A stretch of DNA of 59,832 bases from Bacteroidales bacterium (GTDB lineage: Bacteria > Bacteroidota > Bacteroidia > Bacteroidales > PWNQ01), in NCBI GenBank assembly GCA_021738505.1, contig JAIPBW010000007.1:1-59832 (forward strand), written 5' to 3'. Below are positions 12,069-21,656 of this stretch, in pieces. A model generated the notes under the pieces. That model was not told the DNA's origin. It saw only the letters and a list, made by a program, of their open reading frames with translations, and made no database searches. Each line of letters starts with the position of its first letter. Positions within the stretch are counted from its first letter, which is position 1. The translations under genes and the position numbers were made by a program.

Positions 12069-12710
12069 ATGAGTATCGATTTAGAAAAAATTAGCGAAGC
12101 CATAACAAAAGGGCAAATTGAACAATTGCAAGAAATGACAACACAGGCTCTTGATACAGACACAGATCCTGGTGTTATTTTAAACAAAGGCCTGCTCCCG
12201 GGAATGGACAAGGTTGGACAACTATGGCGCGAAGGCGAAATGTTTATGCCGGAAGTCTTGCGTTCAGCTAAGGCTATGAGTAAAGCCATGGAAATTTTAC
12301 GTCCAAGACTTTCCGAAGGAGACCTGGGAAGTGCAGGTAAAATGGTTATCGGCACTGTTGCCGGCGACCTGCATGACATTGGAAAAGACCTGGCCGGAAT
12401 GATGTTTGAAGGCGCTGGTTATGAAGTAATCAACATCGGTATAGACCAACCCAATGAAGCTTTTGTTGAAGCAGCTATGAAGCATAAACCTGACGTTCTG
12501 GGCATGTCAGCATTATTAACGACCACTATGCCACGAATGGGTGAGGTTATTAACTCTCTGAAAGAATCAGGAGTTCGCGACCAAATGGCCGTTATTATTG
12601 GCGGAGCGCCTGTTACACAGGAATTCGCTGATGAAATCGGAGCAGATCTATATGCGCCCAATGCAGGTTCCGCTGTAGATCTTACTAAAAAATATTTTGC
12701 TCAACAATAA
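12069..12710 (+). CDS. Corrinoid methyl-carrier protein (MtgC/MttC type)
   Basis: A 213-residue protein with the two-part fold of methyltransferase corrinoid proteins. A helical cap covers about 1-90 (including EGEMFMPEVLRSAKAM) and a B12-binding Rossmann domain follows, with DLHDIGKD and H102 as the predicted cobalt ligand, then LGMSALLTTTM and VIIGGAPVTQEFADEIGAD. It accepts a methyl group from an MttB-type enzyme and donates it to a pterin or thiol methyltransferase. The two mttB-like genes follow directly. It is the only stand-alone corrinoid protein in the cluster, so both MttB paralogues probably share it (inference). The methylated amine it serves cannot be read from sequence. Confidence 0.93.
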   Translation: MSIDLEKISEAITKGQIEQLQEMTTQALDTDTDPGVILNKGLLPGMDKVGQLWREGEMFMPEVLRSAKAMSKAMEILRPRLSEGDLGSAGKMVIGTVAGDLHDIGKDLAGMMFEGAGYEVINIGIDQPNEAFVEAAMKHKPDVLGMSALLTTTMPRMGEVINSLKESGVRDQMAVIIGGAPVTQEFADEIGADLYAPNAGSAVDLTKKYFAQQ

Positions 12711-12768
12711 ATCAAATGCGGTTAACCCAGCTTATCACTAACTTGGTAATCGAAAAACAAATTATCAC

Positions 12769-14217
12769 ATGAAGATAAATCAAAAAATAAATAAATCTAC
12801 CCAGTTCAAAGTATTGTCGGAAGATCAGATTGAACAGATTTTTTATTCTGCTCTCCGCGTACTGGAACAAACAGGTGGACAGATTTTTCACGATGAGGCA
12901 TTGGAACTGTTCCGAAACAGTGATGCCGTCGTAAATGGCAATAGCGTAAGGATACCCACATTTATGGTAGAAGAAGCACTTAACTTTTACCCGCGAAAAA
13001 TATCTTTACGTGGAAGGAATAAGAAAAACGAGCTTCATCTGCAGAAAGATACGGTAGCATTCGGAACAGGCTCGGATTTGCCATTTACGTATGATCGCAA
13101 AACCGGCGAACGTCGCCGCACACTATATAATGATGTAAAAAATGCAGCCAAGATCGTTGATGCGCTGTCGAATTATGACTTTTTTATGTCTCATGGCATT
13201 GTAGGAGATGCTCCAAACCCACAAACATACGACCGCCATCAGTTTATGGCTATGCTCGAGAATTGCACTAAGCCAATGGTCGTCACCAGTGTAGACGGTG
13301 AAGGTCTGGAAGACTTGTGGAAAATGGGCTCCCTCGTTCAGGGCGGTGAAGAGGAATTCAGATTAAATCCTCTGTTTGTAGCCTATATAGAACCGATATC
13401 ACCATTAAAGAATGATCGTACAGCAATTGAAAAATTGCTATTTGCTGCTGAGAAGAAAATCCCGGCTATGTACACACCATGTCCGAGTTCCGGCGCAACA
13501 GCTCCGGCAACTATGGCAGGTATGCTTGTGCAATCCCTGGCAGAGACACTATTGGCAACCGTATTGTGCCACCTGAAAAATCCGGGTATGCCATTAATCA
13601 TGGGCGGTGTAACAACTTTACTTGACATGAAAAAGTCTACATACTCCTATGGTGCACCGGAATTATCATTAGCCTCAGCTGCTAATACCGATATTTCAAA
13701 ATGGCTCAATCTGATTATGTTTAGCACAGGCGGATGTAGCGATTCAAAAATACTTGATGAACAGGCTGCAGCAGAACAAATGACGAACTTGTTTTACTCC
13801 TATCTTTCCGGTGCTAATCTCATCCATGATGTGGGTTATATTGACCACGGCACCAATGCCTCGCTTGAAAGTTTAGTCCTCAATCAGGAAATGATGGGAA
13901 TGGTAAAACAATTTGGAAAAGGCATCAACACAGATGATGACCATCTGGCCTTAGACCTGATAGAAAAGCAAGGACCAGGTGGTGAATATGTAACCACAGA
14001 CCATACATTCAAACACTGGAAAGAGTGGTATTTGCCTGACTTGCAAGATCGCAGCGATTATGAAACATGGCTTAAAAATGGATCCAAAACAATGGGCGAT
14101 CGCGTTAAAGAACGTACACAGGATCTGTTGGATAACTATCAGCCTGAGCAAATCGAAGATAAACTCAAGCAAGAATTAATGAAAATTGTTGACGATGCCG
14201 ATAAGCGTCACTCTTAA
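12769..14217 (+). CDS. MttB-family methyltransferase without pyrrolysine, paralogue 1
   Basis: A 482-residue TIM-barrel protein of the trimethylamine methyltransferase (MttB, COG5598) family. Family features include SGATAPATMAGMLVQSLAE, LIMGGVTTLLDMKKSTYSYG, STGGCSDSKILDEQ (about 319-332), HDVGYIDHGTNASLE and GPGGEYVTTDHT. The frame has no internal TAG, so it is a non-pyrrolysine member. Characterised members of that branch demethylate quaternary amines such as glycine betaine (MtgB), proline betaine or carnitine. It would transfer the methyl to the corrinoid protein encoded just upstream. It is 16 nt before paralogue 2, from which it is clearly diverged. Confidence 0.92.
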   Translation: MKINQKINKSTQFKVLSEDQIEQIFYSALRVLEQTGGQIFHDEALELFRNSDAVVNGNSVRIPTFMVEEALNFYPRKISLRGRNKKNELHLQKDTVAFGTGSDLPFTYDRKTGERRRTLYNDVKNAAKIVDALSNYDFFMSHGIVGDAPNPQTYDRHQFMAMLENCTKPMVVTSVDGEGLEDLWKMGSLVQGGEEEFRLNPLFVAYIEPISPLKNDRTAIEKLLFAAEKKIPAMYTPCPSSGATAPATMAGMLVQSLAETLLATVLCHLKNPGMPLIMGGVTTLLDMKKSTYSYGAPELSLASAANTDISKWLNLIMFSTGGCSDSKILDEQAAAEQMTNLFYSYLSGANLIHDVGYIDHGTNASLESLVLNQEMMGMVKQFGKGINTDDDHLALDLIEKQGPGGEYVTTDHTFKHWKEWYLPDLQDRSDYETWLKNGSKTMGDRVKERTQDLLDNYQPEQIEDKLKQELMKIVDDADKRHS

Positions 14218-14232
14218 AAAACCCAACAACAC

Positions 14233-15711
14233 ATGAGTACAAGAACAAATTATAGCATACAAGAAACACCTCATTTCCAAATTCTTTCAGAAAATCAAAA
14301 AGAAAGAATTTATAATGGGATGGTACGAACTTTACAATATACCGGAGCTAATGTACACCATGAAGGAGCACGGGAATTATTCGCGAAAGCAGGCTGTAAA
14401 GTAGATGGTATCCGTATATATTTTCCACCGGAGGTAATCCTCAACGCACTTTCAACCGTGCCGCCGGTAACTGAAGTATTCCCATGGAACGGAGATGAAT
14501 CGAAAAAAATTACGATTGAAAAAGACCGTAGCTATTTTGGCCCCGGTCCTACTCCACCTAACTTCATTGATCCGGATACGATGGAACGACGTCCATATTT
14601 ACGCAAGGATGCATCTACTGTAGCCCGTGTATGTGATGCATTACCCAACATGGGCTATGTACAGTCCTTAGGCTCTATTAGCGATGTATCCAACGGACTT
14701 GCTGATGTTTATGAGTTTGCAGATATGATCCGCAACACTACCACACCAATCATGAGCTGGTCTTTTACGCGTAACGGTTGTCGCGACATCCATCGCATGG
14801 CTATTGCTATGGCCGGTGGAGAAGAAGAATTTAAGCAAAGGCCTAATTACATCTTTTATGGAGAGCCTATCTCTCCATTAGTCAGTGACTTTCACGCTAT
14901 TGACAAATGTATATATTGTGCTGAAAACAGAATACCACAGGTATATAGCCCTTGTGCTATTGGTGGCGGAACTGTTCCGGCAACTCATGCAGGTCAGCTT
15001 GTGGTTGCGCTTTCCGAATCAATGGTTGGCGTCATCGCTTCACAACTCATTTCTCCGGGAACAAGCATAATAATTGGTGGCGTTCAGTCTATTTTGGATA
15101 TGCGTCATTCAATATATTCCTATGGAGCACCCGAGTTAAGCTTACTTAGTGCAGCACATACAGAAGTCGTTCATTATTGTGGACTTCCGATGTATAGCCA
15201 ATCCGGCTGTACCGACACAAAGAAAATGGATATGCAATCCGCTATGGAAGCTGCCCTGTCGATTAATGCAGCGATGATGAGCGGGGCGAACTTTGTTCAT
15301 GATAATGGATATACTGAAAGTGGTCTGACCGGAGATATTTTCCAAACGGTTATGGATGATGAGCTTATTGCTATGGCAAGAGTTATTGAAGGCGGAATTG
15401 AAGTCAATGAGGAAACACTTGCCGTGGATGTGATTAACAATGTTGGACCCGGTGGTCATTATTTATATGAAGACCATACCATGAAATGGTTCCGCAAACA
15501 TTGGCAACCCACATTAATGGATCGAAACAGTTACGAAAGCTGGAAAGAAAATGGGGAAAAAACGATGAAAGACAGGATTATCGAAAAAACCCGCGATCTA
15601 ATTAAAAATTACGAAGGACCTAAGAATTCCGTTCCGGAAAAGGCCAGTCAGGAAATTGAAAAAATCCTGAAAGAAGCTGAAGAACGAATTAAAAAGGATC
15701 CTGATTCATAA
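14233..15711 (+). CDS. MttB-family methyltransferase without pyrrolysine, paralogue 2
   Basis: A 492-residue second member of the MttB family. It shares the barrel motifs GGGTVPATHAGQLVVALSE, IIIGGVQSILDMRHSIYSYG, YSQSGCTDTKKMDMQ (about 321-335), HDNGYTESGLTGD and GPGGHYLYEDHT. No in-frame TAG codon, so no pyrrolysine. The C-terminus has an extra charged helical tail. The spacing to paralogue 1 suggests co-translation. The two may act on different amines, on successive methyl groups, or as a hetero-oligomer. A hairpin follows at 15724-15757, so expression of genes from here on may differ. Confidence 0.92.
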   Translation: MSTRTNYSIQETPHFQILSENQKERIYNGMVRTLQYTGANVHHEGARELFAKAGCKVDGIRIYFPPEVILNALSTVPPVTEVFPWNGDESKKITIEKDRSYFGPGPTPPNFIDPDTMERRPYLRKDASTVARVCDALPNMGYVQSLGSISDVSNGLADVYEFADMIRNTTTPIMSWSFTRNGCRDIHRMAIAMAGGEEEFKQRPNYIFYGEPISPLVSDFHAIDKCIYCAENRIPQVYSPCAIGGGTVPATHAGQLVVALSESMVGVIASQLISPGTSIIIGGVQSILDMRHSIYSYGAPELSLLSAAHTEVVHYCGLPMYSQSGCTDTKKMDMQSAMEAALSINAAMMSGANFVHDNGYTESGLTGDIFQTVMDDELIAMARVIEGGIEVNEETLAVDVINNVGPGGHYLYEDHTMKWFRKHWQPTLMDRNSYESWKENGEKTMKDRIIEKTRDLIKNYEGPKNSVPEKASQEIEKILKEAEERIKKDPDS

Positions 15712-15723
15712 TCCAATATTAAA

Positions 15724-15757
15724 AAGGATAGTTGGGATTAAAAACTCAACTATCCTT
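15724..15757 (+). terminator. Stem-loop within the methyl cluster, partial terminator
   Basis: A perfect 11-bp stem, AAGGATAGTTG (15724-15734) with CAACTATCCTT (15747-15757), has a 12-nt loop. It is followed by CTTTCCCC rather than a clean T run. It lies in the 112-nt gap between paralogue 2 and the ATPase gene, the largest gap in the cluster. It may attenuate transcription or stabilise the upstream mRNA. Confidence 0.55.
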
Positions 15758-15823
15758 CTTTCCCCTATACCTACAATAAAGAAAAAGTTAGTCTGAATAA
15801 ATTTTTTTAAACAGTATAAGTCA

Positions 15824-17827
15824 ATGGATCGGTATTTAATCGGCATAGATACAGGAGGAACCTTCACTGATGGTGTATTATTAAATTACGCCAACAGGGA
15901 AGTTGTGTCTGCAGCTAAAAGCCTTACTACCCGCCAGGACCTGAAGCAAGGGGTGATTAAGGTGCTTAAAAAGCTAACGATCCCTGAGGATTGCAATATC
16001 AAATTAGTTGGTATCTCCAGTACATTAGCCACAAATAGCATAGTGGAAGGCAAAGCTCGGAAGGTCGCCTTACTATTAATTGGTTATCAACCTGAATTAA
16101 TAGAGAATTTTGGTTTGGAGTCCGAATTTGCTACTGAAGATCTTACTTATATTAAAGGAGGCCATAAAGCACAGGGCGAAGAGCTGGCCCCATTAGATGA
16201 AGAAGCAATTCGCAATTGGATAAAAGACAAAAAATACGAAGTCGATGCCATTGCTGTTTCCGCTTATTTTAGCCCCTTAAATCCGGATCACGAAAAAAGA
16301 GCTCTTGAAATTATAGCAGAAGAGTCAAATCTCCCTGTAGTAATGGGGCATCAACTGTCCACAAAGCTAAACTCAGTAAAAAGAGCAGCAACAGCTTCAG
16401 TAAACGCATCGCTGGTATCAGTGATGCAGGACTTTCTTCAATCCGTCAGTCATTCATTAGAAGAGTTAAAAATCCAGGCTCCCATAATGATCGTGCGTGG
16501 AGACGGAACATTAATGCCTTATGAAGAAGCCTTGCAGAAACCTGTTGAAACAGTAATGTCCGGACCAGCCGCCAGCGCAATCGGAGGAAAATTCTTATCT
16601 AACATCAACAAATCGTTAGTCATTGACATGGGGAGCACGACAACAGATTTAGCACTTGTTGAAAATGCCCGTGTAGTTGTTTCGGAAGCAGGCGCAAAAG
16701 TTGGAGATATAAAAACCGCTGTTGAAGCCGCTCAAATACGTACTATCAGCCTGGGTTGCGACAGTAGAATAAGCTTTAATAGCAAAGGCGAGGCTGTGTT
16801 AGGTCCCGACAGAGTTCGTTCCTTATCTCAAATCTCCATGTATTATCCCGAAATAAAGGATATTTTATTTGAGTTATCAAAAAACAACTTTGCCAGGTTA
16901 AAAAGTCCTTATGATATTGAGTTTTGGCATTTATACCGTGAATTGGGTTCTCGTACAGAACAATTACTCAACAACCAACAAAAAGCGATTATTGAGAAAC
17001 TTAAAGAGCCGAAACAATTATCCGAATTAATGGATGATTTTCAGGTTTGTCATCCGGAACATCTAAAAATGCATGACCTTATTCATCAAGGTTATATTGA
17101 ATGTTCGACGTTAAATAGTACAGATCTTTTACATGCAGCAGGAGCCATGGAATTATGGGACAATGATGCTGCGAACTTTGCTACACAATGCTACAGTAAA
17201 ATAAACAAATTAAAGAAAAAAGAGCTGATTGACATGGTTTTTGACACTATGCAGGATCGGCTTGTAGAAGAGATCTTGCTATACATGGCGAACCGGGAAA
17301 CACAAGAAGAAAACATGCCCGGACGAATAGATGGAAAATGGGGAAAATGGTTATTGCATGAAATCTTATATCATAATAGCGACCTATTATCATTAGAGTT
17401 AACCAGTAAAATTCCTGTGATAGGCACAGGAGCTCCCGCAAAACATTTTATGAAAGAAGTCACCCGGCTTATCAATACGCGGCTTTATCTTCCTGAATAT
17501 AGTGAGGTAGCTAATGCCGTGGGAGCTGTTTCCGGTTCTATAGCAGAGACACGTGAAGCTATTGTCTTTGTGAAAGAAGATGGAGATAATTACACATATC
17601 AAATGAAATCCCAACACTCCATCGAGAATTTCAATAGCTACGCAGAAGCATGCGAAGCAGCAGAGCAAAAAGCCTACCAGTTGGCTAAAGAGGCTACGAT
17701 AAAAGCTGGAGGAACAGATCCGCATACTGAAGTTTTCAAGCACATTGAAGGATCCCTTACACGTTTCACAGCTAGATCTGCAGGCAGTCCTAAGCTTTCA
17801 AAATACAATCAAGAAAATAATGCATGA
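15824..17827 (+). CDS. Hydantoinase/oxoprolinase-family ASKHA ATPase, possible corrinoid activator
   Basis: A 667-residue protein of the HyuA/oxoprolinase fold. The N-terminus has the actin-like phosphate motif GIDTGGTFTDG (about 7-17). A central segment has MSGPAASAIGG and then IDMGSTTTDLALVENARV, a second nucleotide-binding loop. No hydantoin or oxoproline pathway genes are nearby. Such ATPases are often found beside MttB/MtrH-type methyltransferases (recalled). RamA, the usual iron-sulfur ATPase that reactivates oxidised corrinoid proteins, is absent here and this protein shows no iron-sulfur motif. A role in corrinoid-protein activation is therefore inferred. Its stop overlaps the next start (ATGA), indicating translational coupling to DUF1638. 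Confidence 0.8.
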   Translation: MDRYLIGIDTGGTFTDGVLLNYANREVVSAAKSLTTRQDLKQGVIKVLKKLTIPEDCNIKLVGISSTLATNSIVEGKARKVALLLIGYQPELIENFGLESEFATEDLTYIKGGHKAQGEELAPLDEEAIRNWIKDKKYEVDAIAVSAYFSPLNPDHEKRALEIIAEESNLPVVMGHQLSTKLNSVKRAATASVNASLVSVMQDFLQSVSHSLEELKIQAPIMIVRGDGTLMPYEEALQKPVETVMSGPAASAIGGKFLSNINKSLVIDMGSTTTDLALVENARVVVSEAGAKVGDIKTAVEAAQIRTISLGCDSRISFNSKGEAVLGPDRVRSLSQISMYYPEIKDILFELSKNNFARLKSPYDIEFWHLYRELGSRTEQLLNNQQKAIIEKLKEPKQLSELMDDFQVCHPEHLKMHDLIHQGYIECSTLNSTDLLHAAGAMELWDNDAANFATQCYSKINKLKKKELIDMVFDTMQDRLVEEILLYMANRETQEENMPGRIDGKWGKWLLHEILYHNSDLLSLELTSKIPVIGTGAPAKHFMKEVTRLINTRLYLPEYSEVANAVGAVSGSIAETREAIVFVKEDGDNYTYQMKSQHSIENFNSYAEACEAAEQKAYQLAKEATIKAGGTDPHTEVFKHIEGSLTRFTARSAGSPKLSKYNQENNA

Positions 17828-18498
17828 AAAAATACAATAAAACCATAATAGCTTGTCGGAGTGTAAAAACCGAACTGGAAAAAGTATACAATAACCAGCA
17901 GAATATCAAGTTGGTTTTTATGCCCCAGAATCTGCATCGAAACCCTGAAAAATTAACAATAAGATTACAGGAGACAATAGATAAAGAGGCCGAACTCACA
18001 GATGCAATTGTTCTTGGTTATGGATTATGTTCCAATGGCACTGCAGGACTTAAAGCACCATCTACAGGCCTTATAATCCCCAAAATACACGATTGCATTA
18101 CATTATACTTAGGCGGGGAAAGAAATTACACACGCCTGTTTCATCAATATCCAGGTACTTATTTCTTAACCCCCAACTGGATTGATAATAAAAAAGATCC
18201 TTTGGGATTAGTAGAAAATGAATATAAACAACGCGTGGGCTTCGAAATGGCAAAAGAAGCCATGGAAACTGAAATAAAGAATTACAACTATATTGCTTTT
18301 ATCAATAACAAAAGTGAGCATGAAGATTATTACCGACAAAGGACTCAGGAAAACGCCGAGTATTTTAATAAAGACTTTGTTGAATTCGAAGGCTCAATGG
18401 ATTTATTAACAAAGATCATTGAAGGCCCTTATGATAACGAAAACTTCGTAAAGGTAAACCCTAATGAATTTAGTAAACAATCACAATTTTTAAAATAG
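17824..18498 (+). CDS. DUF1638 protein of the corrinoid methyltransferase cluster
   Basis: A 224-residue soluble protein whose ATG overlaps the ATPase stop codon. The N-terminal half has AIVLGYGLCSNGTAGL and then the segment KIHDCITLYLGG, both recognisable as DUF1638. Conserved Cys in GLCSNG and DCI could be catalytic or metal ligands. The family's biochemical role is unknown, but it recurs next to corrinoid methyltransferase genes (recalled). Tight coupling suggests it works with the ATPase. A Shine-Dalgarno-like GGAG sits between its stop and the next start. Confidence 0.75.
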   Translation: MKKYNKTIIACRSVKTELEKVYNNQQNIKLVFMPQNLHRNPEKLTIRLQETIDKEAELTDAIVLGYGLCSNGTAGLKAPSTGLIIPKIHDCITLYLGGERNYTRLFHQYPGTYFLTPNWIDNKKDPLGLVENEYKQRVGFEMAKEAMETEIKNYNYIAFINNKSEHEDYYRQRTQENAEYFNKDFVEFEGSMDLLTKIIEGPYDNENFVKVNPNEFSKQSQFLK

Positions 18499-18506
18499 GA
18501 GAAAAT

Positions 18507-19307
18507 ATGGAAATAGTAGGCGAACTTATAAATGCCAGCAGAAAAAAAATCAGAGACGATATTAAGGAAAAAAATCATGAAGTTATCAGACAAGTAGCCC
18601 AAGATCAAAAAGATCATGGTGCTAAATTTATAGATGTCAATGCCGGAATTTTTGTCGGTAAAGAACCCGATTATTTATCCTGGTTAGTTGAAACAGTGCA
18701 GGAAACTGTTGACACTCCATGTTGCATTGACAGCCCGGATCCAAAAGCTGTGGAGGCAGCATTAAAAGTACATAAAGGCACTCCTTTGATCAACTCCATC
18801 TCACTGGAATCGGATCGCTATAATGCTATGATTCCCATACTTCGTGACTCTGACCTTAAAGTCATTGCTCTTTGCATGAGTGATGAAGGTATGCCATATA
18901 CAAAAGAAGACCGGTTGAAAATTGCAGATAAACTCATAAATAGTCTTGTGCAAAACAATGTAAAGATTGAAAATATCTATGTTGATCCTCTTGTCCATCC
19001 GATTGGATCAGGAAATCACCTGGGCAATGAATTTCTAAAAAGTATAGAAACCATCAAGAGAGAATATGAAGGAATTCATACAATTTGTGGTTTATCGAAT
19101 GTATCATACGGAATTCCAAAGCGGAAATTTGCTAATCAGGTTTTCATGTCAATGGCCATTTCCAAAGGATTGGATTCTGCTATTTTAAATCCCCTGGACA
19201 AACGAATGATGGCTAACATTGTAGCAGCAGAAACCTTAATCGGGAAAGATGATTACTGCATGAATTATGTAGAAGCATATAGAAACGGATTATTTGATTT
19301 CAATTAA
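18507..19307 (+). CDS. Pterin-binding methyltransferase, MtgA/MtrH-like
   Basis: A 266-residue single-domain TIM barrel of the pterin-binding methyltransferase family, which includes MtgA, the methyl-corrinoid:tetrahydrofolate enzyme of glycine betaine metabolism. Motifs include GELINASRKKI at the N-terminus, FIDVNAG, CCIDSPDPKAVEAAL, PLINSISLE, NIYVDPLVHPIGSG and CGLSNVSYG, matching the pterin pocket seen also in MetH's second domain. It probably moves methyl groups between the corrinoid protein and tetrahydrofolate, yielding 5-methyl-THF for MetH or MetF. It starts 9 nt after DUF1638 with GGAG upstream, one of the few clear ribosome-binding sites here. Confidence 0.88.
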   Translation: MEIVGELINASRKKIRDDIKEKNHEVIRQVAQDQKDHGAKFIDVNAGIFVGKEPDYLSWLVETVQETVDTPCCIDSPDPKAVEAALKVHKGTPLINSISLESDRYNAMIPILRDSDLKVIALCMSDEGMPYTKEDRLKIADKLINSLVQNNVKIENIYVDPLVHPIGSGNHLGNEFLKSIETIKREYEGIHTICGLSNVSYGIPKRKFANQVFMSMAISKGLDSAILNPLDKRMMANIVAAETLIGKDDYCMNYVEAYRNGLFDFN

Positions 19308-19332
19308 TAAGAACCCAAAAAACTATAAAATT

Positions 19333-20169
19333 ATGACTGAGAAATCTTATTCAGAAGTCGTAGAAACAGCAAGAAGTTATTACAACAGCAATGATGCACA
19401 AAACTTTTACTCCATTATTTGGGGAGGAGAAGATTTACATTTAGGTATTTATGACAGCCTGGAAGATGATATTTTTTCCGCAAGTCGACGCACCATTGAT
19501 GAAATGGCTAAATTTGCAGATAAAATAGACGAAAACACCAAAATCATTGACCTTGGCGGTGGATTCGCCGGAAGTGCACGTCATCTGGTAAAGAAATACG
19601 GTTGCCATGTAACGGTATTGAATTTAAGCGAGGTAGAAAATGAATATGGCCGTAAGCTAAACAAAGAACAAGGTTTAGAGGATAAAATCGATGTCATTGA
19701 TGGCAGCTTTGAAAACATTCCTTATGATGACAATACCTTTGACATTGTGTGGTCTCAGGATGCTATCCTACACAGTGGTGAAAGAGAAAAAGCCATAAAA
19801 GAAGCCGCAAGGGTCTTGAAACCAGGAGGTGAAATGATCTTTACCGATCCAATGCAAACCGGAGATTGTGATAAAGAAATACTTAAGCCAATTTATGAAC
19901 GTATTCAACTATCCTCTCTGGGAAGTCCGGAATTCTACAAAGAAAAAGCAAAAAAATATGGTTTGAAATTTTTGGATTTTAAGGAAATGCCGGAACAATT
20001 ATCAAACCATTATGCTAAAGTTCTGCAGGAGACAGAGAAGAACCTGGACAAGTTAGAAGGTAAGGTTTCAGATGAATACATCAATAACATGAAAAAAGGA
20101 CTTCAACATTGGATAAATGGTGGCAGAGAAGGAAACCTGACCTGGGGAATATTTCATTTTAGAAAATAA
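19333..20169 (+). CDS. SAM-dependent N-methyltransferase, dimethylglycine/sarcosine type
   Basis: A 278-residue class I methyltransferase. SAM motif [14 protein letters not shown] is followed by the acidic and motif-IV region [14 protein letters not shown]. It closely resembles the dimethylglycine/sarcosine N-methyltransferases that make glycine betaine in halophiles: [57 protein letters not shown] and [15 protein letters not shown] all align with that family as I recall it, and the length fits. ATG 19333 is chosen because an earlier in-frame ATG overlaps the previous gene and adds a non-family extension. No glycine N-methyltransferase partner is in the window. Placement before ahcY and metK fits a heavy SAM consumer. 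Confidence 0.87.
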   Translation: MTEKSYSEVVETARSYYNSNDAQNFYSIIWGGEDLHLGIYDSLEDDIFSASRRTIDEMAKFADKIDENTKIIDLGGGFAGSARHLVKKYGCHVTVLNLSEVENEYGRKLNKEQGLEDKIDVIDGSFENIPYDDNTFDIVWSQDAILHSGEREKAIKEAARVLKPGGEMIFTDPMQTGDCDKEILKPIYERIQLSSLGSPEFYKEKAKKYGLKFLDFKEMPEQLSNHYAKVLQETEKNLDKLEGKVSDEYINNMKKGLQHWINGGREGNLTWGIFHFRK

Positions 20170-20194
20170 AATTAATATAAAAAAGAATAACATT

Positions 20195-21619
20195 ATGATT
20201 GATTTAGAGAAAATTGACACTAGTCTACCCTACAAGGTAAAAGATATAAATCTTGCTGAAGAAGGGCGTAAACAAATTGAACTGGCAGAACATGAAATGC
20301 CGGGCCTTATTGAAATAAGAAAAAAATACGGAAAAGAGCAACCGTTAAAAGGTGCTCGCATCACAGGATCCTTGCACATGACTGTTCAAACAGCTGTGCT
20401 GATTGAAACATTAACTGCTCTTGGTGCAGAAGTAAGATGGGCCAGTTGCAATATTTATTCCACACAGGATGAGGCTGCTGCTGCCATAGCAACTACCGGA
20501 GTACCTGTTTTTGCCTGGAAAGGTGAATCATTGGATGAATACTGGTGGTGTACTGCCCAGGCACTTTCATTCCCCGGAGACAAAGGTCCTTCATTAATAG
20601 TTGATGACGGTGGTGATGCCACTTTAATGGTTATTCACGGATTTGAAGCTGAAAAAGATCCGAAGATTCTGGAAAGAGATGCTGAGGCCTGGGATGAACA
20701 AGCCCTGATCCGGAAGTTAAAATCCATCATGAAAGAAGATAACCAGAAATGGCACAAAGCTATTAAAGAAATAAGAGGAGCTTCCGAAGAAACAACAACA
20801 GGAGTAAACCGCTTATATATCCGCGAAAAAGAAAAGAGCTTGCTTTTCCCTGCCATCAACGTTAATGACTCGGTTACAAAATCCAAGTTCGATAACAACT
20901 ATGGAAACCGCGAGTCACTGATTGATGGTATCAAAAGAGCAACAGATATCATGATTGCAGGCAAAACTGCCGTTGTATGCGGTTTTGGTGGTGTTGGTAA
21001 AGGATGTGCTGAAGGTTTAAATGCATTCGGTGCTAAAGTAAGTGTAACAGAAGCTGATCCGATTTGCGCATTGCAAGCTGCCATGGAAGGTTATGAAGTT
21101 AAGACAACTGAAGAATTACTTGCAACCGGAGATATTTATGTAACAGCTACCGGTAACAAAGAAGTAATTACAGTTGAGCATATGGAAAAGATGAAAGACA
21201 AAGCTATTGTCTGTAACATCGGCCATTTTGATAATGAAATTCAGGTTGAAAAACTGGAAGAACGCTCCGACATCAAAAAACGGAATATTAAACCACAGGT
21301 AGATGAATATATCTTCCCTGATGGCCATTCTATTATTCTGTTGGCAGGCGGACGCCTGGTTAATCTTGGTTGTGCAACAGGTCACCCATCTTTTGTAATG
21401 AGTAACTCTTTTGCTAACCAGGTAATGGCTCAACTTGAACTTTGGCAAAAAGATCACGAAAACAAGGTCTATCGTTTACCGAAAAAACTGGATGAAGAAG
21501 TAGCTCTGGCACACCTTAAACATCTGGATGTAAATCTTACGCGCTTAAGTGATGAACAAGCAGATTATATAGGTGTACCTCAAGATGGACCATATAAACC
21601 AGAACACTACAGGTATTAA
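20195..21619 (+). CDS. ahcY: Adenosylhomocysteinase
   Basis: A 474-residue NAD-dependent enzyme that hydrolyses S-adenosylhomocysteine to adenosine and homocysteine, relieving product inhibition of SAM methyltransferases. Family signatures are [47 protein letters not shown] and the NAD-binding GFGGVGKG starting at G263. [31 protein letters not shown] and the C-terminal YKPEHYRY are also present. It sits 25 nt after the N-methyltransferase and 37 nt before metK, completing the activated-methyl cycle with MetH. Confidence 0.97.
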   Translation: MIDLEKIDTSLPYKVKDINLAEEGRKQIELAEHEMPGLIEIRKKYGKEQPLKGARITGSLHMTVQTAVLIETLTALGAEVRWASCNIYSTQDEAAAAIATTGVPVFAWKGESLDEYWWCTAQALSFPGDKGPSLIVDDGGDATLMVIHGFEAEKDPKILERDAEAWDEQALIRKLKSIMKEDNQKWHKAIKEIRGASEETTTGVNRLYIREKEKSLLFPAINVNDSVTKSKFDNNYGNRESLIDGIKRATDIMIAGKTAVVCGFGGVGKGCAEGLNAFGAKVSVTEADPICALQAAMEGYEVKTTEELLATGDIYVTATGNKEVITVEHMEKMKDKAIVCNIGHFDNEIQVEKLEERSDIKKRNIKPQVDEYIFPDGHSIILLAGGRLVNLGCATGHPSFVMSNSFANQVMAQLELWQKDHENKVYRLPKKLDEEVALAHLKHLDVNLTRLSDEQADYIGVPQDGPYKPEHYRY

Positions 21620-21656
21620 TAAAAAAGTTAAATTAACAAACTAAAAACCAACGAAT

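Noticed and set aside
12769..15711. Pyrrolysine-containing trimethylamine methyltransferase.
   Set aside because: Both frames are full length without any in-frame TAG, so they belong to the non-pyrrolysine branch.
19294..19332. Longer N-terminus for the N-methyltransferase from ATG 19294.
   Set aside because: It overlaps the preceding gene and adds residues absent from the family.
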